NCBI RefSeq assembly: GCF_900111805.1
Contig: NZ_FOJN01000019.1
Coordinates: forward strand, 1 to 59,953
Source of the DNA: Rhodococcoides kroppenstedtii
Lineage (GTDB): Bacteria > Actinomycetota > Actinomycetes > Mycobacteriales > Mycobacteriaceae
Length of the DNA stretch: 59,953 nt
Direction: 5' to 3'
Below the pieces are notes generated by a model. The model saw only the letters and a program-made list of their open reading frames with translations. It had not been told where the DNA came from and did no database searches. Below are positions 17,741 to 30,547 of this stretch, piece after piece (position 1 is the first letter of the stretch; each line of letters starts with the position of its first letter). A program made the translations under genes and the position numbers.

Positions 17741-18637
17741 CTACGCGGGTGCCGTGCCCGGCTTCGCGGTACAGAAGATTGCGGTCCCGGGAAACAGTCG
17801 TCCCCGCAGGGGTGACCACTGACCCCACTCGCGATCCAGCCATTCCGGCCAGTCCGGCTCCACGATGTCGACCAGGGTCAGCCCCGCGGCGACGATCTCC
17901 CGCACGCGGTCGCCGACGGTGCGGTGGTGCTCGACGTAGGTCGCGGTGCCGTCCGGATCGAACTCGGCGTACGGGGTTCGGTCGAAGTAGGGGATCGTGG
18001 CGGTGAGGCCGTCGGGACCGGGATCGTCGGGGAAGATCCAGCGCACGGGGTGGTTGACGGAGAAGACCCAGCGGCCGCCGGGGCGCAGGACCCGGGCGGC
18101 CTCGCGCATGACGCGCGCGGAGTCCGCGACGAAGGGCACGGCCCCGAAGGCGGAGCACACGACGTCGAACGACGCGTCCGCGAACGGCAGGTTCTCCGCG
18201 GAGGCCTGGATCAGGGCGGGCGCGGGGGAGTCCGGCTCGCTCGCCCTCGCGCGGTCGATCGCCGCGACACCGTGGGCGAGCATGACGGCCGAGATGTCGA
18301 GTCCGACCGCCCGCGCTCCCTGATGAGCCAACCATCGCGAGCACGGTGCGGAGCCGCACCCGATCTCGAGGACGTCGCGCCCGCGGACGTCGCCGAGCAG
18401 GTGGACGTCGCCCTCGTGCAGACCCTCCGGGCACCACACGAACTCGCCCGTCGGGCTGTCGACGCCCAGGAATTCACCGTGCGTCCGGTGGTAGTCCCCG
18501 GCGTCGACGTCCCACCAGGACCGGGAGGCGCGCTCGCTGGCGGCGGAATCGACACGCCGCCGGGCCGGCGCGGACGATACCGGTCGGGCCGGGGAGGAGG
18601 AGGTCGAACCAGGAGAGTCGGCTGCCACGCGCCACAC
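17741..18637 (-). CDS. Class I SAM-dependent methyltransferase
   Basis: About 298 residues. The glycine-rich SAM motif VLEIGCGSAPCSRWLAHQG, the acidic residue at the end of strand 2 (VGLDIS), the motif ASAENLPFADASFDVV and the RVLRPGGRWVFSVNHP loop define a Methyltransf_11-type enzyme. WWDVDAGDYHRTHGEFLG upstream of the core is typical of an actinobacterial subgroup of unknown substrate. The start is uncertain: GTG at 18637 or 18628, with no clear ribosome site; a much longer upstream frame would run into the rpsA leader. It is divergent from rpsA, whose -35 begins only about 12 bases away. The substrate is not predictable. Confidence 0.85.
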   Translation of the reverse strand: MWRVAADSPGSTSSSPARPVSSAPARRRVDSAASERASRSWWDVDAGDYHRTHGEFLGVDSPTGEFVWCPEGLHEGDVHLLGDVRGRDVLEIGCGSAPCSRWLAHQGARAVGLDISAVMLAHGVAAIDRARASEPDSPAPALIQASAENLPFADASFDVVCSAFGAVPFVADSARVMREAARVLRPGGRWVFSVNHPVRWIFPDDPGPDGLTATIPYFDRTPYAEFDPDGTATYVEHHRTVGDRVREIVAAGLTLVDIVEPDWPEWLDREWGQWSPLRGRLFPGTAIFCTAKPGTAPA

Positions 18638-18648
18638 GGTAACCGGGT

Positions 18649-18678
18649 TTGCCCGCGCCACGCGGCACCGAGTAGTCT
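18649..18678 (+). promoter_or_regulatory. rpsA promoter
   Basis: TTGCCC (18649-18654) and TAGTCT (18673-18678) are separated by 18 bases. The -10 hexamer is the same as that of the rrn promoter near the end of the window. Transcription from here gives a leader of about 180 nt before rpsA. Confidence 0.6.
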
Positions 18679-18862
18679 TCGATACGCGAATGTCTGCCCT
18701 CCGCACGTCACGTGCGAGGGGCCTGGCGCTCGTGACTCTCGGATCCGAGCATCGGTTCGCTGCCGAATCTACGGCAGCGGTCGCCACGTGTCCCGGCAAA
18801 CGAGGGTCTGTCCGACCGAACATCCATCCACCGACACCAACCCGTCCGGAGCACCTCACCAC

Positions 18863-20335
18863 ATGGCCTCATCCACCGTCACCTCGCCGCAGGTAGCCGT
18901 CAACGACATCGGCTCCGCCGAGGATTTCCTCGCCGCCATCGACGCGACGATCAAGTACTTCAACGATGGCGACATCGTCGAGGGCACCATCGTCAAGGTC
19001 GATCGCGACGAGGTCCTGCTCGACATCGGTTACAAGACCGAAGGCGTCATCCCCTCCCGCGAGCTCTCCATCAAGCACGACGTCGACCCCAACGAGGTCG
19101 TCTCCGTGGGCGATGAGGTCGAAGCTCTCGTCCTCACCAAGGAGGACAAGGAGGGTCGACTGATCCTGTCGAAGAAGCGCGCTCAGTACGAGCGTGCCTG
19201 GGGCACCATCGAGGAGCTCAAGGAGAAGGACGAGGCCGTCAAGGGCACCGTCATCGAGGTCGTCAAGGGTGGCCTCATCCTCGACATCGGCCTCCGCGGC
19301 TTCCTCCCCGCGTCGCTCGTCGAGATGCGTCGCGTCCGCGATCTGCAGCCGTACGTCGGCAAGGAGATCGAGGCGAAGATCATCGAGCTCGACAAGAACC
19401 GCAACAACGTGGTCCTGTCGCGTCGCGCGTGGCTCGAGCAGACCCAGTCCGAGGTCCGCAGCGAGTTCCTGCACCAGCTGCAGAAGGGCCAGGTTCGCAA
19501 GGGCGTCGTCTCGTCGATCGTCAACTTCGGTGCGTTCGTCGATCTCGGCGGCGTCGACGGTCTGGTTCACGTCTCCGAGCTGTCCTGGAAGCACATCGAT
19601 CACCCGTCCGAGGTCGTCGAGGTCGGCACCGAGGTCACCGTCGAGGTTCTCGACGTCGACCTGGACCGCGAGCGTGTCTCCCTCTCGCTCAAGGCGACGC
19701 AGGAAGACCCGTGGCGTCAGTTCGCCCGTACCCACGCGATCGGCCAGATCGTGCCGGGCAAGGTCACCAAGCTCGTTCCGTTCGGCGCGTTCGTCCGCGT
19801 CGAGGAGGGCATCGAGGGTCTGGTGCACATCTCCGAGCTGGCCGAGCGCCACGTGGAGGTCCCGGACCAGGTCGTCACCGTCGGCGACGATGCGCTGGTC
19901 AAGGTCATCGACATCGACCTCGAGCGTCGCCGCATCTCGCTGTCGCTGAAGCAGGCCAACGAGGACTACAGCGCCGAGTTCGATCCGTCCAAGTACGGCA
20001 TGGCCGACTCGTATGACGAGCAGGGCAACTACGTCTTCCCCGAGGGCTTCGACTCGGAGACCAACGAGTGGCTGGAGGGCTTCGACAAGCAGCGTGAGGA
20101 GTGGGAAGGCCGGTACGCCGAGGCCGAGCGTCGTCACAAGATGCACACCGCTCAGATGGAGAAGACCGCCGCCGACGAGGCGCAGGAGGCAGCCAACGCT
20201 GCCGCCGGCTACTCCTCGGAGACCGGATCCACGCAGGGTGCGCCCGCCGCAGCCGCGTCGGAGTCCACCGGTGGATCGCTCGCCAGCGACGCGCAGCTCG
20301 CCGCTCTCCGCGAGAAGCTGTCCGGCGGAGCATAA
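18863..20335 (+). CDS. rpsA: 30S ribosomal protein S1
   Basis: 490 residues with four S1 RNA-binding domains (for example DGDIVEGTIVKVDRDEVLLDIGYKTEG, KGVVSSIVNFGAFVDLGG and PGKVTKLVPFGAFVRVEEG). The acidic C-terminal tail ends LASDAQLAALREKLSGGA, as in the mycobacterial protein. S1 binds mRNA at the ribosome and, in mycobacteria, has been discussed as a pyrazinoic acid target. The start is ATG 18863 (MASSTVTSPQVAVNDIG), matching the family N-terminus; upstream in-frame codons belong to the leader. It stands alone between the divergent methyltransferase and a strong terminator. Confidence 0.96.
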   Translation: MASSTVTSPQVAVNDIGSAEDFLAAIDATIKYFNDGDIVEGTIVKVDRDEVLLDIGYKTEGVIPSRELSIKHDVDPNEVVSVGDEVEALVLTKEDKEGRLILSKKRAQYERAWGTIEELKEKDEAVKGTVIEVVKGGLILDIGLRGFLPASLVEMRRVRDLQPYVGKEIEAKIIELDKNRNNVVLSRRAWLEQTQSEVRSEFLHQLQKGQVRKGVVSSIVNFGAFVDLGGVDGLVHVSELSWKHIDHPSEVVEVGTEVTVEVLDVDLDRERVSLSLKATQEDPWRQFARTHAIGQIVPGKVTKLVPFGAFVRVEEGIEGLVHISELAERHVEVPDQVVTVGDDALVKVIDIDLERRRISLSLKQANEDYSAEFDPSKYGMADSYDEQGNYVFPEGFDSETNEWLEGFDKQREEWEGRYAEAERRHKMHTAQMEKTAADEAQEAANAAAGYSSETGSTQGAPAAAASESTGGSLASDAQLAALREKLSGGA

Positions 20336-20355
20336 TTCGCCGGTAGTTCACCGAG

Positions 20356-20390
20356 TCAGGCCCCGAACCGCATCGCGGTTCGGGGCCTGA
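20356..20390 (+). terminator. rpsA terminator
   Basis: A 16-bp perfect stem (20356-20371 with 20375-20390) with an ATC loop, 20 bases after the rpsA stop. Confidence 0.85.
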
Positions 20391-20436
20391 CCCGTATCCG
20401 GGGAACCAGCCGGGAACGAGCGGCGCGAACGCAGAA

Positions 20437-20468
20437 CGACCCGGCCCTCGACGACGAGGACCGGGTCG
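20437..20468 (-). terminator. Terminator of the 74-residue minus-strand ORF
   Basis: ACGACCCGG at 20437-20445 pairs with CCGGGTCGT at 20460-20468, and the 14-base interior can fold further. It lies 17 bases beyond the stop of the small minus-strand ORF. Confidence 0.55.
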
Positions 20469-20485
20469 TGACGACGGTACGGGGG

Positions 20486-20710
20486 TCAGCCGGCGGTGGC
20501 GGGACTCCACCCGGTGCCGAGAGCGCTGCCGCGCTTGCGCATCGTCGCGAAGCTGTGGCGCGCGGGGCTGAGCAAGGAGGTGAACCAGTTGCGACGGTGC
20601 TCGGCAAGGGCGTCGGCGACCTCGGGGATGAGAATGCAGTGGACGCCGTCCGGCATGCCCAGGCGATGCCGCCCCGGCTGCGTTCGCCTCTCTCCTGCGA
20701 TCGTGTTCAT
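20486..20710 (-). CDS. Hypothetical protein, 74 residues
   Basis: ATG at 20710, with a candidate minus-strand -10 (TATCTT, 20815-20810) about 100 bases upstream and a hairpin terminator downstream. Codon third positions are strongly G/C, as in real genes here. The sequence holds MPDGVHCILIPEVADALAEH and NWFTSLLSPARHSFATMRKRGSALGTG; no domain is recognised. The middle looks like a helix-turn-helix-sized globular segment but is not assignable. It sits alone between rpsA and coaE. Confidence 0.5.
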   Translation of the reverse strand: MNTIAGERRTQPGRHRLGMPDGVHCILIPEVADALAEHRRNWFTSLLSPARHSFATMRKRGSALGTGWSPATAG

Positions 20711-20893
20711 GCCCGTGTCCCCGCCTGTCGCGTCGTGTCGTCTCGGCCGGTGCCGGCCTGCTCCGGCTCGTCGCGCCGAAGCGAGCGTCGAAGCCGGTTG
20801 TGCGCCTCGAAGATAACCGACGGGTTGGGAAACACGGGGTATTTGATACTGGTGATTCGCGGCGTGTTCGCTGCACGCGGGCGAGGGGTTCGC

Positions 20894-20907
20894 CACACTG
20901 GAGCACG
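20894..20907 (+). promoter_or_regulatory. Possible leaderless coaE promoter
   Basis: CACACT at 20894-20899 is followed after 7 bases by GTG at 20907, the same geometry as the polA promoter. The first base departs from TANNNT, so this is weaker. A GGAG at 20900-20903 is only 3 bases from the start, too close for normal ribosome binding. Confidence 0.35.
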
Positions 20908-22124
20908 TGATCAGAATCGGATTGACCGGAGGCATGGGTGCGGGCAAGTCGACCGCTGCCCGAGCACTCGCCGACCTCGGTGCCGTCGTCGTCGACGCGG
21001 ACGCGATCGCCCGCGAGGTGGTCGAGCCGGGAACGCCCGGACTGACGGCGCTCGTCGAGCGGTTCGGCGATCGCATTCTGGCGGAGGACGGCACGTTGAA
21101 CCGACCGGCGTTGGGGGCCATCGCCTTTGCCGACGACGAGTCGCGGCTCGCACTCAACGGAATCGTCCACCCTCTGGTCGGCGCCCGTCGCGAGGAACTG
21201 ATCGCGGAGGCCGACGCGGACGCGATCGTCGTCGAGGACATCCCGCTCCTCGTGGAGACCGGTGCCGCCCCGTTCTTTCCGCTCGTGATCGTCGTGCACC
21301 TCGACGAGGATCAGCGCATCCGCCGGCTGGTCGAGTCGCGCGGGGTCGACGAGGCCGACGCGCGCTCGCGTATCCGCTCGCAGGCCACCGACGGTCAGCG
21401 TCGCGCCGCCGCCGACGTGTGGCTGGACAATTCCGGGACCGCGAACGACCTCGTCGAAGCCGTTCGCACGCTGTGGGATTCGCGCTTGGTGCCGTTCGCG
21501 CGGAACGTCCGCGACGGTGTGGTCGCCCGTCGGCCGGTGGCGATCGCGGCAGCCGACCCGACGTGGGGCGCGCAGGCGGAGCGGCTCATCGGTCGGCTGC
21601 GCGCCGCGTGCGGCGATCGCGCCGTGCGCATCGACCACATCGGATCGACGTCCGTCCCGGACTTCCCGGCCAAGGACGTGCTCGACATCCAGATCACGGT
21701 CCGCTCGTTCGCCGACGCCGACGCCCTGCGAGAGCCGTTGACCGGCGCGGCTTTTCCTGTCCTGGACCGGGCTGTATCCGACGATCCGCATCCGTCGTCG
21801 GTGCCCGGTGAAGCCGATTCCGCGCTGTGGGAGAAGCGGATGCACGGCAGTGCCGATCCGGGCCGACCGGCCTTCGTGCACCTGCGGGTCGACGGGTGGC
21901 CCGGGCAACGGTTCGCCCTCATGTTTCGCGATCGATTGCGGGCCGATCCCGCTGCCCGCGCGGAGTATCTCGCCGTGAAGGAGCGTGCCGCGCACGAGGT
22001 GGACGGGATCGACGATCCGGCCGACGCCGTCGCGGCGTACGCGGCGGCGAAGGGGCCGTACTTCGAGGGCGCCTACCCCCGCGTCCTGGAGTGGGCGGAG
22101 TCCACCGGGTGGCAGCCGGAGTGA
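20907..22124 (+). CDS. coaE: Dephospho-CoA kinase fused to a GrpB (UPF0157) domain
   Basis: 405 residues. Residues 1-200 are CoaE, the last step of coenzyme A synthesis (ATP-dependent 3'-phosphorylation of dephospho-CoA): P-loop GGMGAGKS at 8-15, DADAIAREVV, and LNRPALGAIAF. Residues from about 205 form a GrpB/UPF0157 nucleotidyltransferase-like domain (VRIDHIGSTSVPDFPAKDVLDIQI, NPxR-like HLRVDGWPGQRFALMFRDRLRADP). M. tuberculosis Rv1631 has the same fusion in the same place after rpsA, and its C-terminal part has been reported to help folding. GTG at 20907 starts exactly at the P-loop strand. The function of the second domain here is inferred only by homology. Confidence 0.94.
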   Translation: MIRIGLTGGMGAGKSTAARALADLGAVVVDADAIAREVVEPGTPGLTALVERFGDRILAEDGTLNRPALGAIAFADDESRLALNGIVHPLVGARREELIAEADADAIVVEDIPLLVETGAAPFFPLVIVVHLDEDQRIRRLVESRGVDEADARSRIRSQATDGQRRAAADVWLDNSGTANDLVEAVRTLWDSRLVPFARNVRDGVVARRPVAIAAADPTWGAQAERLIGRLRAACGDRAVRIDHIGSTSVPDFPAKDVLDIQITVRSFADADALREPLTGAAFPVLDRAVSDDPHPSSVPGEADSALWEKRMHGSADPGRPAFVHLRVDGWPGQRFALMFRDRLRADPAARAEYLAVKERAAHEVDGIDDPADAVAAYAAAKGPYFEGAYPRVLEWAESTGWQPE

Positions 22125-22128
22125 GTCG

Positions 22129-22650
22129 TCAGCGCCAGGTGACGGGCATCCCTCGGCCGTGGAGCCAGGCGTCGAGATCGTGCCCGGCCGCGGCGATCCC
22201 GTCGAGCGCATCGGCGGCACGGGACACGGCCGCCTCGGCCACGTCGTCGCTCACCAGACCGGCCCGCACCGCGCCGAACAGCTCGTCGACGTCGAGCAGT
22301 TCCTGACCGCGACCGGTGCGGACGACGATGTCGAGGTAGTGATCGGTCGACCGCCACACCGTTCCGTCGGAGACGTACTCGCCGACGTCGACGTAGCGGT
22401 CCTGATCGCGCCGATGCTCGGGGACGAAGTGGAAGATGGTCGCGCGCAGGCCGAGATCGGGCAGAAGCCAGGATTCGACGTAGTGGAACTGTCGGTGATC
22501 GGCGGGGCGAGCCATGTACAGCCCCCACGGGTGTGCCTCGTACACGTCGACAGGACGGACGAACCCTTTGGGGTCGGTGTTGGTGCGCGCGAGCGTGTCG
22601 AACACCTCGACCTTGGGCGGATGCACGTGCACCTGCTTCGCGGACGTCAT
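22129..22650 (-). CDS. DUF402 domain protein
   Basis: 173 residues. The DUF402/FomD-like core (HPWGLYMARPADHRQFHYVESWLLPDLGLRATIFHF, VDVGEYVSDGTVWRSTDHYLDIVV, then RGQELLDVDEL) is complete with its acidic residues. Members include nucleoside tri/diphosphate phosphatases and FomD of fosfomycin biosynthesis. The M. tuberculosis gene between coaE and uvrB (Rv1632c) appears to be the positional counterpart. ATG at 22650. Stop is 4 bases from the coaE stop, so the genes converge without space for a terminator. Substrate unknown. Confidence 0.85.
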   Translation of the reverse strand: MTSAKQVHVHPPKVEVFDTLARTNTDPKGFVRPVDVYEAHPWGLYMARPADHRQFHYVESWLLPDLGLRATIFHFVPEHRRDQDRYVDVGEYVSDGTVWRSTDHYLDIVVRTGRGQELLDVDELFGAVRAGLVSDDVAEAAVSRAADALDGIAAAGHDLDAWLHGRGMPVTWR

Positions 22651-22691
22651 GCGTGGACCGTACCGGCGCAGCGACTCACGAGGGCGCGTCG

Positions 22692-24215
22692 TTACGTGGG
22701 CGGGGTGCCGAAGAGCGCTTTCACACTCTCGACGGTGTCGGCCTGCTCGGCGGTCTTGTCGTCGCGGTAGCGCACCACGCGGGCGAAGCGCAGCGCGATG
22801 CCGCCGGGGTAACGGGTGGAGCGCTGCAGCCCGTCGATCGCGATCTCGACCACTTGCACGGGCTGCACGTGCACGACGTGGTCGGATCGGTGCGTCTCGA
22901 GGCCCAGGAAGCGTTCGGTCTGCCATGCCAACATCTCGTCCGTCATGCCCTTGAACGTCTTGCCGAGCATGACGAACCCCCCGGCGGGATCGACGGCGCC
23001 GAGGTGGAGGTTGGACAGCAGGCCCGTCCGCCGACCCGACCCCCATTCGACGGCGAGCACCACGAGGTCGACGGTGAAGACGGGCTTGACCTTCACCCAC
23101 GCCGCCCCGCGTCGACCGGCCTCGTACTTCGCCGCCGGGTTCTTGATCACCACGCCCTCGTGCCCCGCGGCGACGGCGGACGCGGCGAACCGCTCCGCCT
23201 CCGCGGCGTCGGCCGTCGTCAGGCGCGGCACGCGGTGGTCGGCGTCGACCAAGCGATCGAGCACCGCGATGCGGTCGGCCCACGGGCGGTCGAGCAGGTC
23301 GTCGCCGTCGACGTGCAGGACGTCGAAGAAGTACGGCGTCACCGCCACCCCGGTGGCCTGCGCGGTGCGCGAGGCCGTGTCCTGGAACGGGCGGGGGCGG
23401 CCGTCGTCACCCAGCGCGAGGGCTTCGCCGTCGAGTACCACCGAGTCGACGGGCAATGAGCGCACGTAGTCGACGACCTCGGGGAGTCGAGAGGTGATGT
23501 CGTCGAGACTGCGCGTCGCGATGGACACCTCGTCGCCCGTGCGGTGCACCTGGATGCGAATCCCGTCGAGCTTGGTGTCGAGGGCCACCGGACCGCCGGC
23601 GGTCCCGGCCGCCTTGACGGCACCGTCGGTGACGGTGGGGGCGCTCGAGGCGAGCATGGGCGAGACCGGCCGTCCCACGGTGAGTCCGATCGCCGCGAGG
23701 GCGTCCTCGCCGCCGGTCACGGCGGCTTCCGCCGCGGCGGGCGTGGATCCGGACAGCATGGCGGCGCGCCGCACCGCGGCCAGGGGAAGATCGGTCGCCG
23801 CGGCGACGGCCTCCTGGACGAGCGCGTCCAGGGCGCCCTGCCTCAGTTCGCCGGTGACGAGTCCGCGCAGCCAGGTCTGCTCGGCGGCGGTCGCCCGGCC
23901 GAAGAGGTGCTCCGTCTCCTCCGCTCGCGCTCGCTGCGATCCCGGGCCCGACAGCTCCGACAGGCGCTCGAAGACGCCGTCGACCTCGGTCACGGTCAAC
24001 GTCGAGGCCTCCGCCGGACGGGGCAGGCGGGCGAGGCCCCGCCAGCCGAGCCCGGTGCGCCGTTGGCGAAGCATCCCCGAGGCGTAACGCACCACCAGTC
24101 CCACCTCGTCCGCGGTGCACCCGCCGACCAGTTCGGCGAGGGCGGCCACTTTCGCCTTGCGTGAACGCGTGGCGGCCACGGTGGCCGAGGTGTCGACGAT
24201 GCGCGCGAGGTCCAT
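22692..24215 (-). CDS. ligB: ATP-dependent DNA ligase (LigB type)
   Basis: 507 residues. An N-terminal ligase DNA-binding domain (about 1-180) precedes the adenylation domain with the catalytic Lys215 in [14 protein letters not shown]. Downstream are [45 protein letters not shown] and an OB-fold end ([25 protein letters not shown]). It resembles the mycobacterial LigB, a non-essential ATP ligase distinct from the NAD ligase LigA. ATG at 24215. It is divergent from uvrB across 92 bases, a sensible pairing of repair genes, although I cannot see shared control. Confidence 0.92.
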   Translation of the reverse strand: MDLARIVDTSATVAATRSRKAKVAALAELVGGCTADEVGLVVRYASGMLRQRRTGLGWRGLARLPRPAEASTLTVTEVDGVFERLSELSGPGSQRARAEETEHLFGRATAAEQTWLRGLVTGELRQGALDALVQEAVAAATDLPLAAVRRAAMLSGSTPAAAEAAVTGGEDALAAIGLTVGRPVSPMLASSAPTVTDGAVKAAGTAGGPVALDTKLDGIRIQVHRTGDEVSIATRSLDDITSRLPEVVDYVRSLPVDSVVLDGEALALGDDGRPRPFQDTASRTAQATGVAVTPYFFDVLHVDGDDLLDRPWADRIAVLDRLVDADHRVPRLTTADAAEAERFAASAVAAGHEGVVIKNPAAKYEAGRRGAAWVKVKPVFTVDLVVLAVEWGSGRRTGLLSNLHLGAVDPAGGFVMLGKTFKGMTDEMLAWQTERFLGLETHRSDHVVHVQPVQVVEIAIDGLQRSTRYPGGIALRFARVVRYRDDKTAEQADTVESVKALFGTPPT

Positions 24216-24295
24216 GGGGCCATTCTGGACTCGGGGACCGACACCGGTGGCCGTCCCTGTCGGTTCCGGGCCCGGTTCGTGTCGGTGGTCGGGCC

Positions 24296-24308
24296 TACTC
24301 TGGTGTCA
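24296..24308 (+). promoter_or_regulatory. Probable leaderless uvrB promoter
   Basis: TACTCT at 24296-24301 matches TANNNT and is followed after 6 bases by the ATG at 24308, with no Shine-Dalgarno sequence. Transcription starting at the ATG is therefore likely. I see no clear LexA SOS box in the 92-base gap. Confidence 0.6.
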
Positions 24309-26470
24309 TGGCATTTGCGGCTGAACAACCGGTTCTCGCACACTCCGAGCACCGGCCCGTGAGCGAGATCGAGCGCAGCACCCGGCCCTTCGAGGTCGTC
24401 AGCGAGTACTCCCCGGCCGGCGACCAGCCGGCCGCGATCGAGGAGCTCGCCCGCCGGATCAACGGTGGGGAGAAAGACGTCGTTCTCCTGGGCGCCACCG
24501 GTACCGGCAAGTCGGCCACCACGGCGTGGTTGATCGAGCAGGTCCAGCGTCCGACGCTGCTCATGGCGCCGAACAAGACCCTCGCCGCCCAGTTGGCCAA
24601 CGAACTCCGAGAGATGTTGCCCAACAACGCCGTCGAGTACTTCGTCTCGTACTACGACTACTACCAGCCCGAGGCGTACATCGCGCAGACCGACACCTAC
24701 ATCGAGAAGGACTCGTCGATCAACGACGACGTCGAGCGCCTGCGGCACTCGGCCACGGCCAACCTGCTCTCGCGGCGGGACGTGGTGGTGGTCGCGTCGG
24801 TGTCCTGCATCTACGGTCTCGGCACCCCACAGTCCTACGTCGACCGGTCGGTGTATCTGAAGGTCGGCCAGGACGTCCCGCGCGATCAGTTCCTGCGATT
24901 GCTCGTCGACGTGCAGTACACCCGGAACGATCTCGCCTTCACCCGCGGATCCTTCCGGGTGCGCGGCGACACCGTCGAGATCATCCCGTCCTACGAGGAA
25001 CTGGCCGTCCGGATCGAGTTCTTCGGTGACGAGATCGAGGCGCTGTACTACCTGCACCCGCTCACCGGGGACGTGGTGCGGGAGGTCGACAGTGTGCGCA
25101 TCTTCCCCGCCACGCACTACGTGGCGGGTCCCGAGCGTATGGAGCGCGCGGTTCGGGACATCGAGGCGGAGCTCGAGGAGCGGCTGGCCGACCTGGAGAA
25201 CAAGGGCAAGTTGCTCGAGGCCCAGCGGCTGCGTATGCGCACGCAGTACGACCTGGAGATGATCAAGCAGGTCGGCTTCTGCTCGGGCATCGAGAACTAC
25301 TCCCGGCACATCGACGGCCGTCCCGCCGGCACCGCGCCCGCGACGTTGATCGACTACTTCCCGGAGGACTTCCTCCTTGTGATCGACGAGTCGCACGTCA
25401 CGGTGCCCCAGATCGGCGCCATGTACGAGGGCGACATGTCCCGTAAGCGCAACCTCGTGGAGTTCGGCTTCCGCCTGCCGTCCGCGACGGACAACCGTCC
25501 GTTGACCTGGGAGGAGTTCACCCAGCGCATCGGCCAGACCGTGTACCTGTCCGCCACCCCGGGCAAGTACGAACTCGGGCAGAGCGGCGGCGAGTTCGTC
25601 GAGCAGGTCATCCGGCCGACCGGGCTGGTCGATCCGGAAATCGTGGTCAAGCCCACCAAGGGGCAGATCGACGATCTGGTGCACGAGATCCGGGAGCGCA
25701 CCGAGAAGGACGAGCGCGTCCTGGTCACCACCCTCACCAAGAAGATGGCCGAGGACCTGACCGACTACCTCCTCGAACTCGGCGTTCGCGTGCGCTACCT
25801 GCATTCGGACATCGACACGCTGCGACGGGTGGAGTTGCTCCGGCAACTGCGCCTCGGCGAGTACGACGTGCTCATCGGCATCAACCTGCTGCGTGAGGGT
25901 CTCGACCTTCCCGAGGTGTCGCTCGTCGCCATCCTGGATGCGGACAAGGAGGGCTTCCTGCGCAGCGGGACCAGCCTCATCCAGACCATCGGTCGCGCGG
26001 CGCGCAACGTGTCGGGCCAGGTCCACATGTACGCGGACACGATCACCGAGTCCATGCAGTACGCGATCGACGAGACCGAGCGCCGGCGCGCGAAGCAGAT
26101 CGCCTACAACGAGGAGATGGGGGTCGATCCGCAGCCGCTCCGCAAGAAGATCGCGGACATCCTCGACCAGGTTTACGAGGAGGCGGAGGACACCGACAAC
26201 GTCATCGACATCGGCGGGTCCGGTCGCAACGCGAGCCGCGGGCGGCGTGCTCCGGGTGAGGCCGGCCGCGCGGGCAGCAGCGGTGTGGTCGAGGGACGAG
26301 ACGTCTCGACGATGCCGCGTGCGGAACTGGCGGACCTGGTCAAGCAGCTCACCGACCAGATGATGAACGCGGCGCGCGAGCTGCAGTTCGAGTTGGCCGG
26401 GCGTCTGCGCGACGAGATCCAGGACCTCAAGAAGGAACTGCGGGGGATGGACGCCGCCGGTCTGTCGTGA
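24308..26470 (+). CDS. uvrB: UvrABC excinuclease subunit B
   Basis: 720 residues. P-loop GATGTGKS, the beta-hairpin region [11 protein letters not shown] that inserts between DNA strands, LVIDESH (motif II), TVYLSATPG, the helicase motif QTIGRAARN and the C-terminal UVR motif ([28 protein letters not shown]) are all present. UvrB is loaded by UvrA at lesions and recruits UvrC. ATG at 24308 begins [18 protein letters not shown], the actinobacterial N-terminus. uvrA lies 9 kb downstream on the same strand. Confidence 0.97.
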   Translation: MAFAAEQPVLAHSEHRPVSEIERSTRPFEVVSEYSPAGDQPAAIEELARRINGGEKDVVLLGATGTGKSATTAWLIEQVQRPTLLMAPNKTLAAQLANELREMLPNNAVEYFVSYYDYYQPEAYIAQTDTYIEKDSSINDDVERLRHSATANLLSRRDVVVVASVSCIYGLGTPQSYVDRSVYLKVGQDVPRDQFLRLLVDVQYTRNDLAFTRGSFRVRGDTVEIIPSYEELAVRIEFFGDEIEALYYLHPLTGDVVREVDSVRIFPATHYVAGPERMERAVRDIEAELEERLADLENKGKLLEAQRLRMRTQYDLEMIKQVGFCSGIENYSRHIDGRPAGTAPATLIDYFPEDFLLVIDESHVTVPQIGAMYEGDMSRKRNLVEFGFRLPSATDNRPLTWEEFTQRIGQTVYLSATPGKYELGQSGGEFVEQVIRPTGLVDPEIVVKPTKGQIDDLVHEIRERTEKDERVLVTTLTKKMAEDLTDYLLELGVRVRYLHSDIDTLRRVELLRQLRLGEYDVLIGINLLREGLDLPEVSLVAILDADKEGFLRSGTSLIQTIGRAARNVSGQVHMYADTITESMQYAIDETERRRAKQIAYNEEMGVDPQPLRKKIADILDQVYEEAEDTDNVIDIGGSGRNASRGRRAPGEAGRAGSSGVVEGRDVSTMPRAELADLVKQLTDQMMNAARELQFELAGRLRDEIQDLKKELRGMDAAGLS

Positions 26471-26520
26471 CACGACGATCGGCGGCGGCCGCCCCGCTCA
26501 GCTGATGACGTCCGCTCCGG

Positions 26521-27401
26521 TCAGCTGGTGATGTCCTTCGTGGCGAAGCGCCGCCACGCCACGATGCCGAACAGCGTGGCGTAGGCCAGGGAGGAGAACG
26601 CCCCGTCCAGCAGGTCGTTCCACGAGAGCGTGGGGGAGAGGACGCTCGTCCACGAGGTGGAGTAATGCCCCGGCAGAGCGTTGCGCAGCGAGCCCAGGGC
26701 GGTGATCTGGTCGAGGATCTGCGCGACGATCGACACCATGACGGTCCCGCCCACCGCCCCGAGCGGAGCGTCGGTCGAGACGGACAGGGCCATCGCCAGG
26801 CCGGCCACCCAGGTCAGGTTGATCGCGATGAACACCACGCCGATCGCGAGCCGCCCCAGCGAGGTCCCGAAGGCCAACGAGTCGCCGAACGGGGACACCA
26901 GCGCGCCGAACCCGTACAGCGCGCTGCCGAGCACGAGCGAGACACCGACCAACGTGACCAGCGCCGCCACGGACAGGATCGCGGACACGATCGCCTTCTG
27001 CCGCAGCAGTCGTCCGCGCGCAATGGGGACCGCCAGGAGGTAACGCAACGACGACCACGACGCCTCGCTGGCCACCGCGTCCCCGAAGAACAGCGCGACC
27101 ACGACGATCAGCAGGAACCCGACGGAGACGAACAGCGCGAACACCGTGAAGTTGACGCCGCTGCGCGTCCCCAACTCGATCAGACTGCCGCTGGCACTGT
27201 CGGATTCCGACCCGCCGACCGCGAACGCGATGGCCAGGATCACCGGCAACAGGGCCAGGAACCCGAGGGACACCTGCGTGCGGCGGCGGGTGAACTGACG
27301 GGTCAGCTCGGTGCGGATCGACAGGGTGCGGCCGGCGTCGAACCCCGCGACCCGCCCGTCGCCGGCCCCGGCAGAGCCGGACTGCTGGGTTTCGGTGCTG
27401 C

Positions 27402-27405
<4 letters not shown>
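26521..27405 (-). CDS. ABC-2 type transporter permease
   Basis: 294 residues with six likely membrane segments (for example VSLGFLALLPVILAIAFAVGG, VGFLLIVVVALFFGDAVA, LVTLVGVSLVLGSALYGF and LAIGVVFIAINLTWVAGLAMAL). SWSSLRYLLAVPIARGRLLRQKAIV is the typical ABC-2 cytoplasmic coupling region. The GTG at 27405 overlaps the stop of the upstream ATPase-hydrolase gene (GTGA), so the two are co-translated and form one exporter. Substrate unknown. Confidence 0.88.
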
Positions 27406-30320
<2,915 letters not shown>

Positions 30321-30461
30321 GGCAACGAATGTAGGCGAGCGGGCCGTCGGCTGCCGCCGAGGCCGACCGTGCGCCCGCTGCGCGCCCGGTGGAACGCCGG
30401 GGCGACCGACCCGGGACGTCGTGGCTTACCCGAAGCCGTGTCGGGGCATTCGGCCTGCGAC

Positions 30462-30467
30462 TAAGGT
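30462..30467 (+). promoter_or_regulatory. Candidate -10 of the universal stress protein gene
   Basis: TAAGGT matches TANNNT and lies 80 bases before the ATG at 30548. No strong -35. Confidence 0.3.
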
Positions 30468-30547
30468 CTATCCGACACTCGACCACCGTCCGATCTCGGA
30501 CCCTTCGTCTCGACAACGTCCTGTCGATCGACCCACTGGAGGAATGC

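Noticed and set aside
18869..20146. Long antisense open frame opposite rpsA
   Set aside because: Mirror of the S1 coding sequence; repetitive LDV/DDL composition reflects reverse-complemented codons, not a protein.
24216..24307. LexA/SOS box between ligB and uvrB
   Set aside because: No sequence close to the mycobacterial SOS consensus is visible in the 92-base gap.
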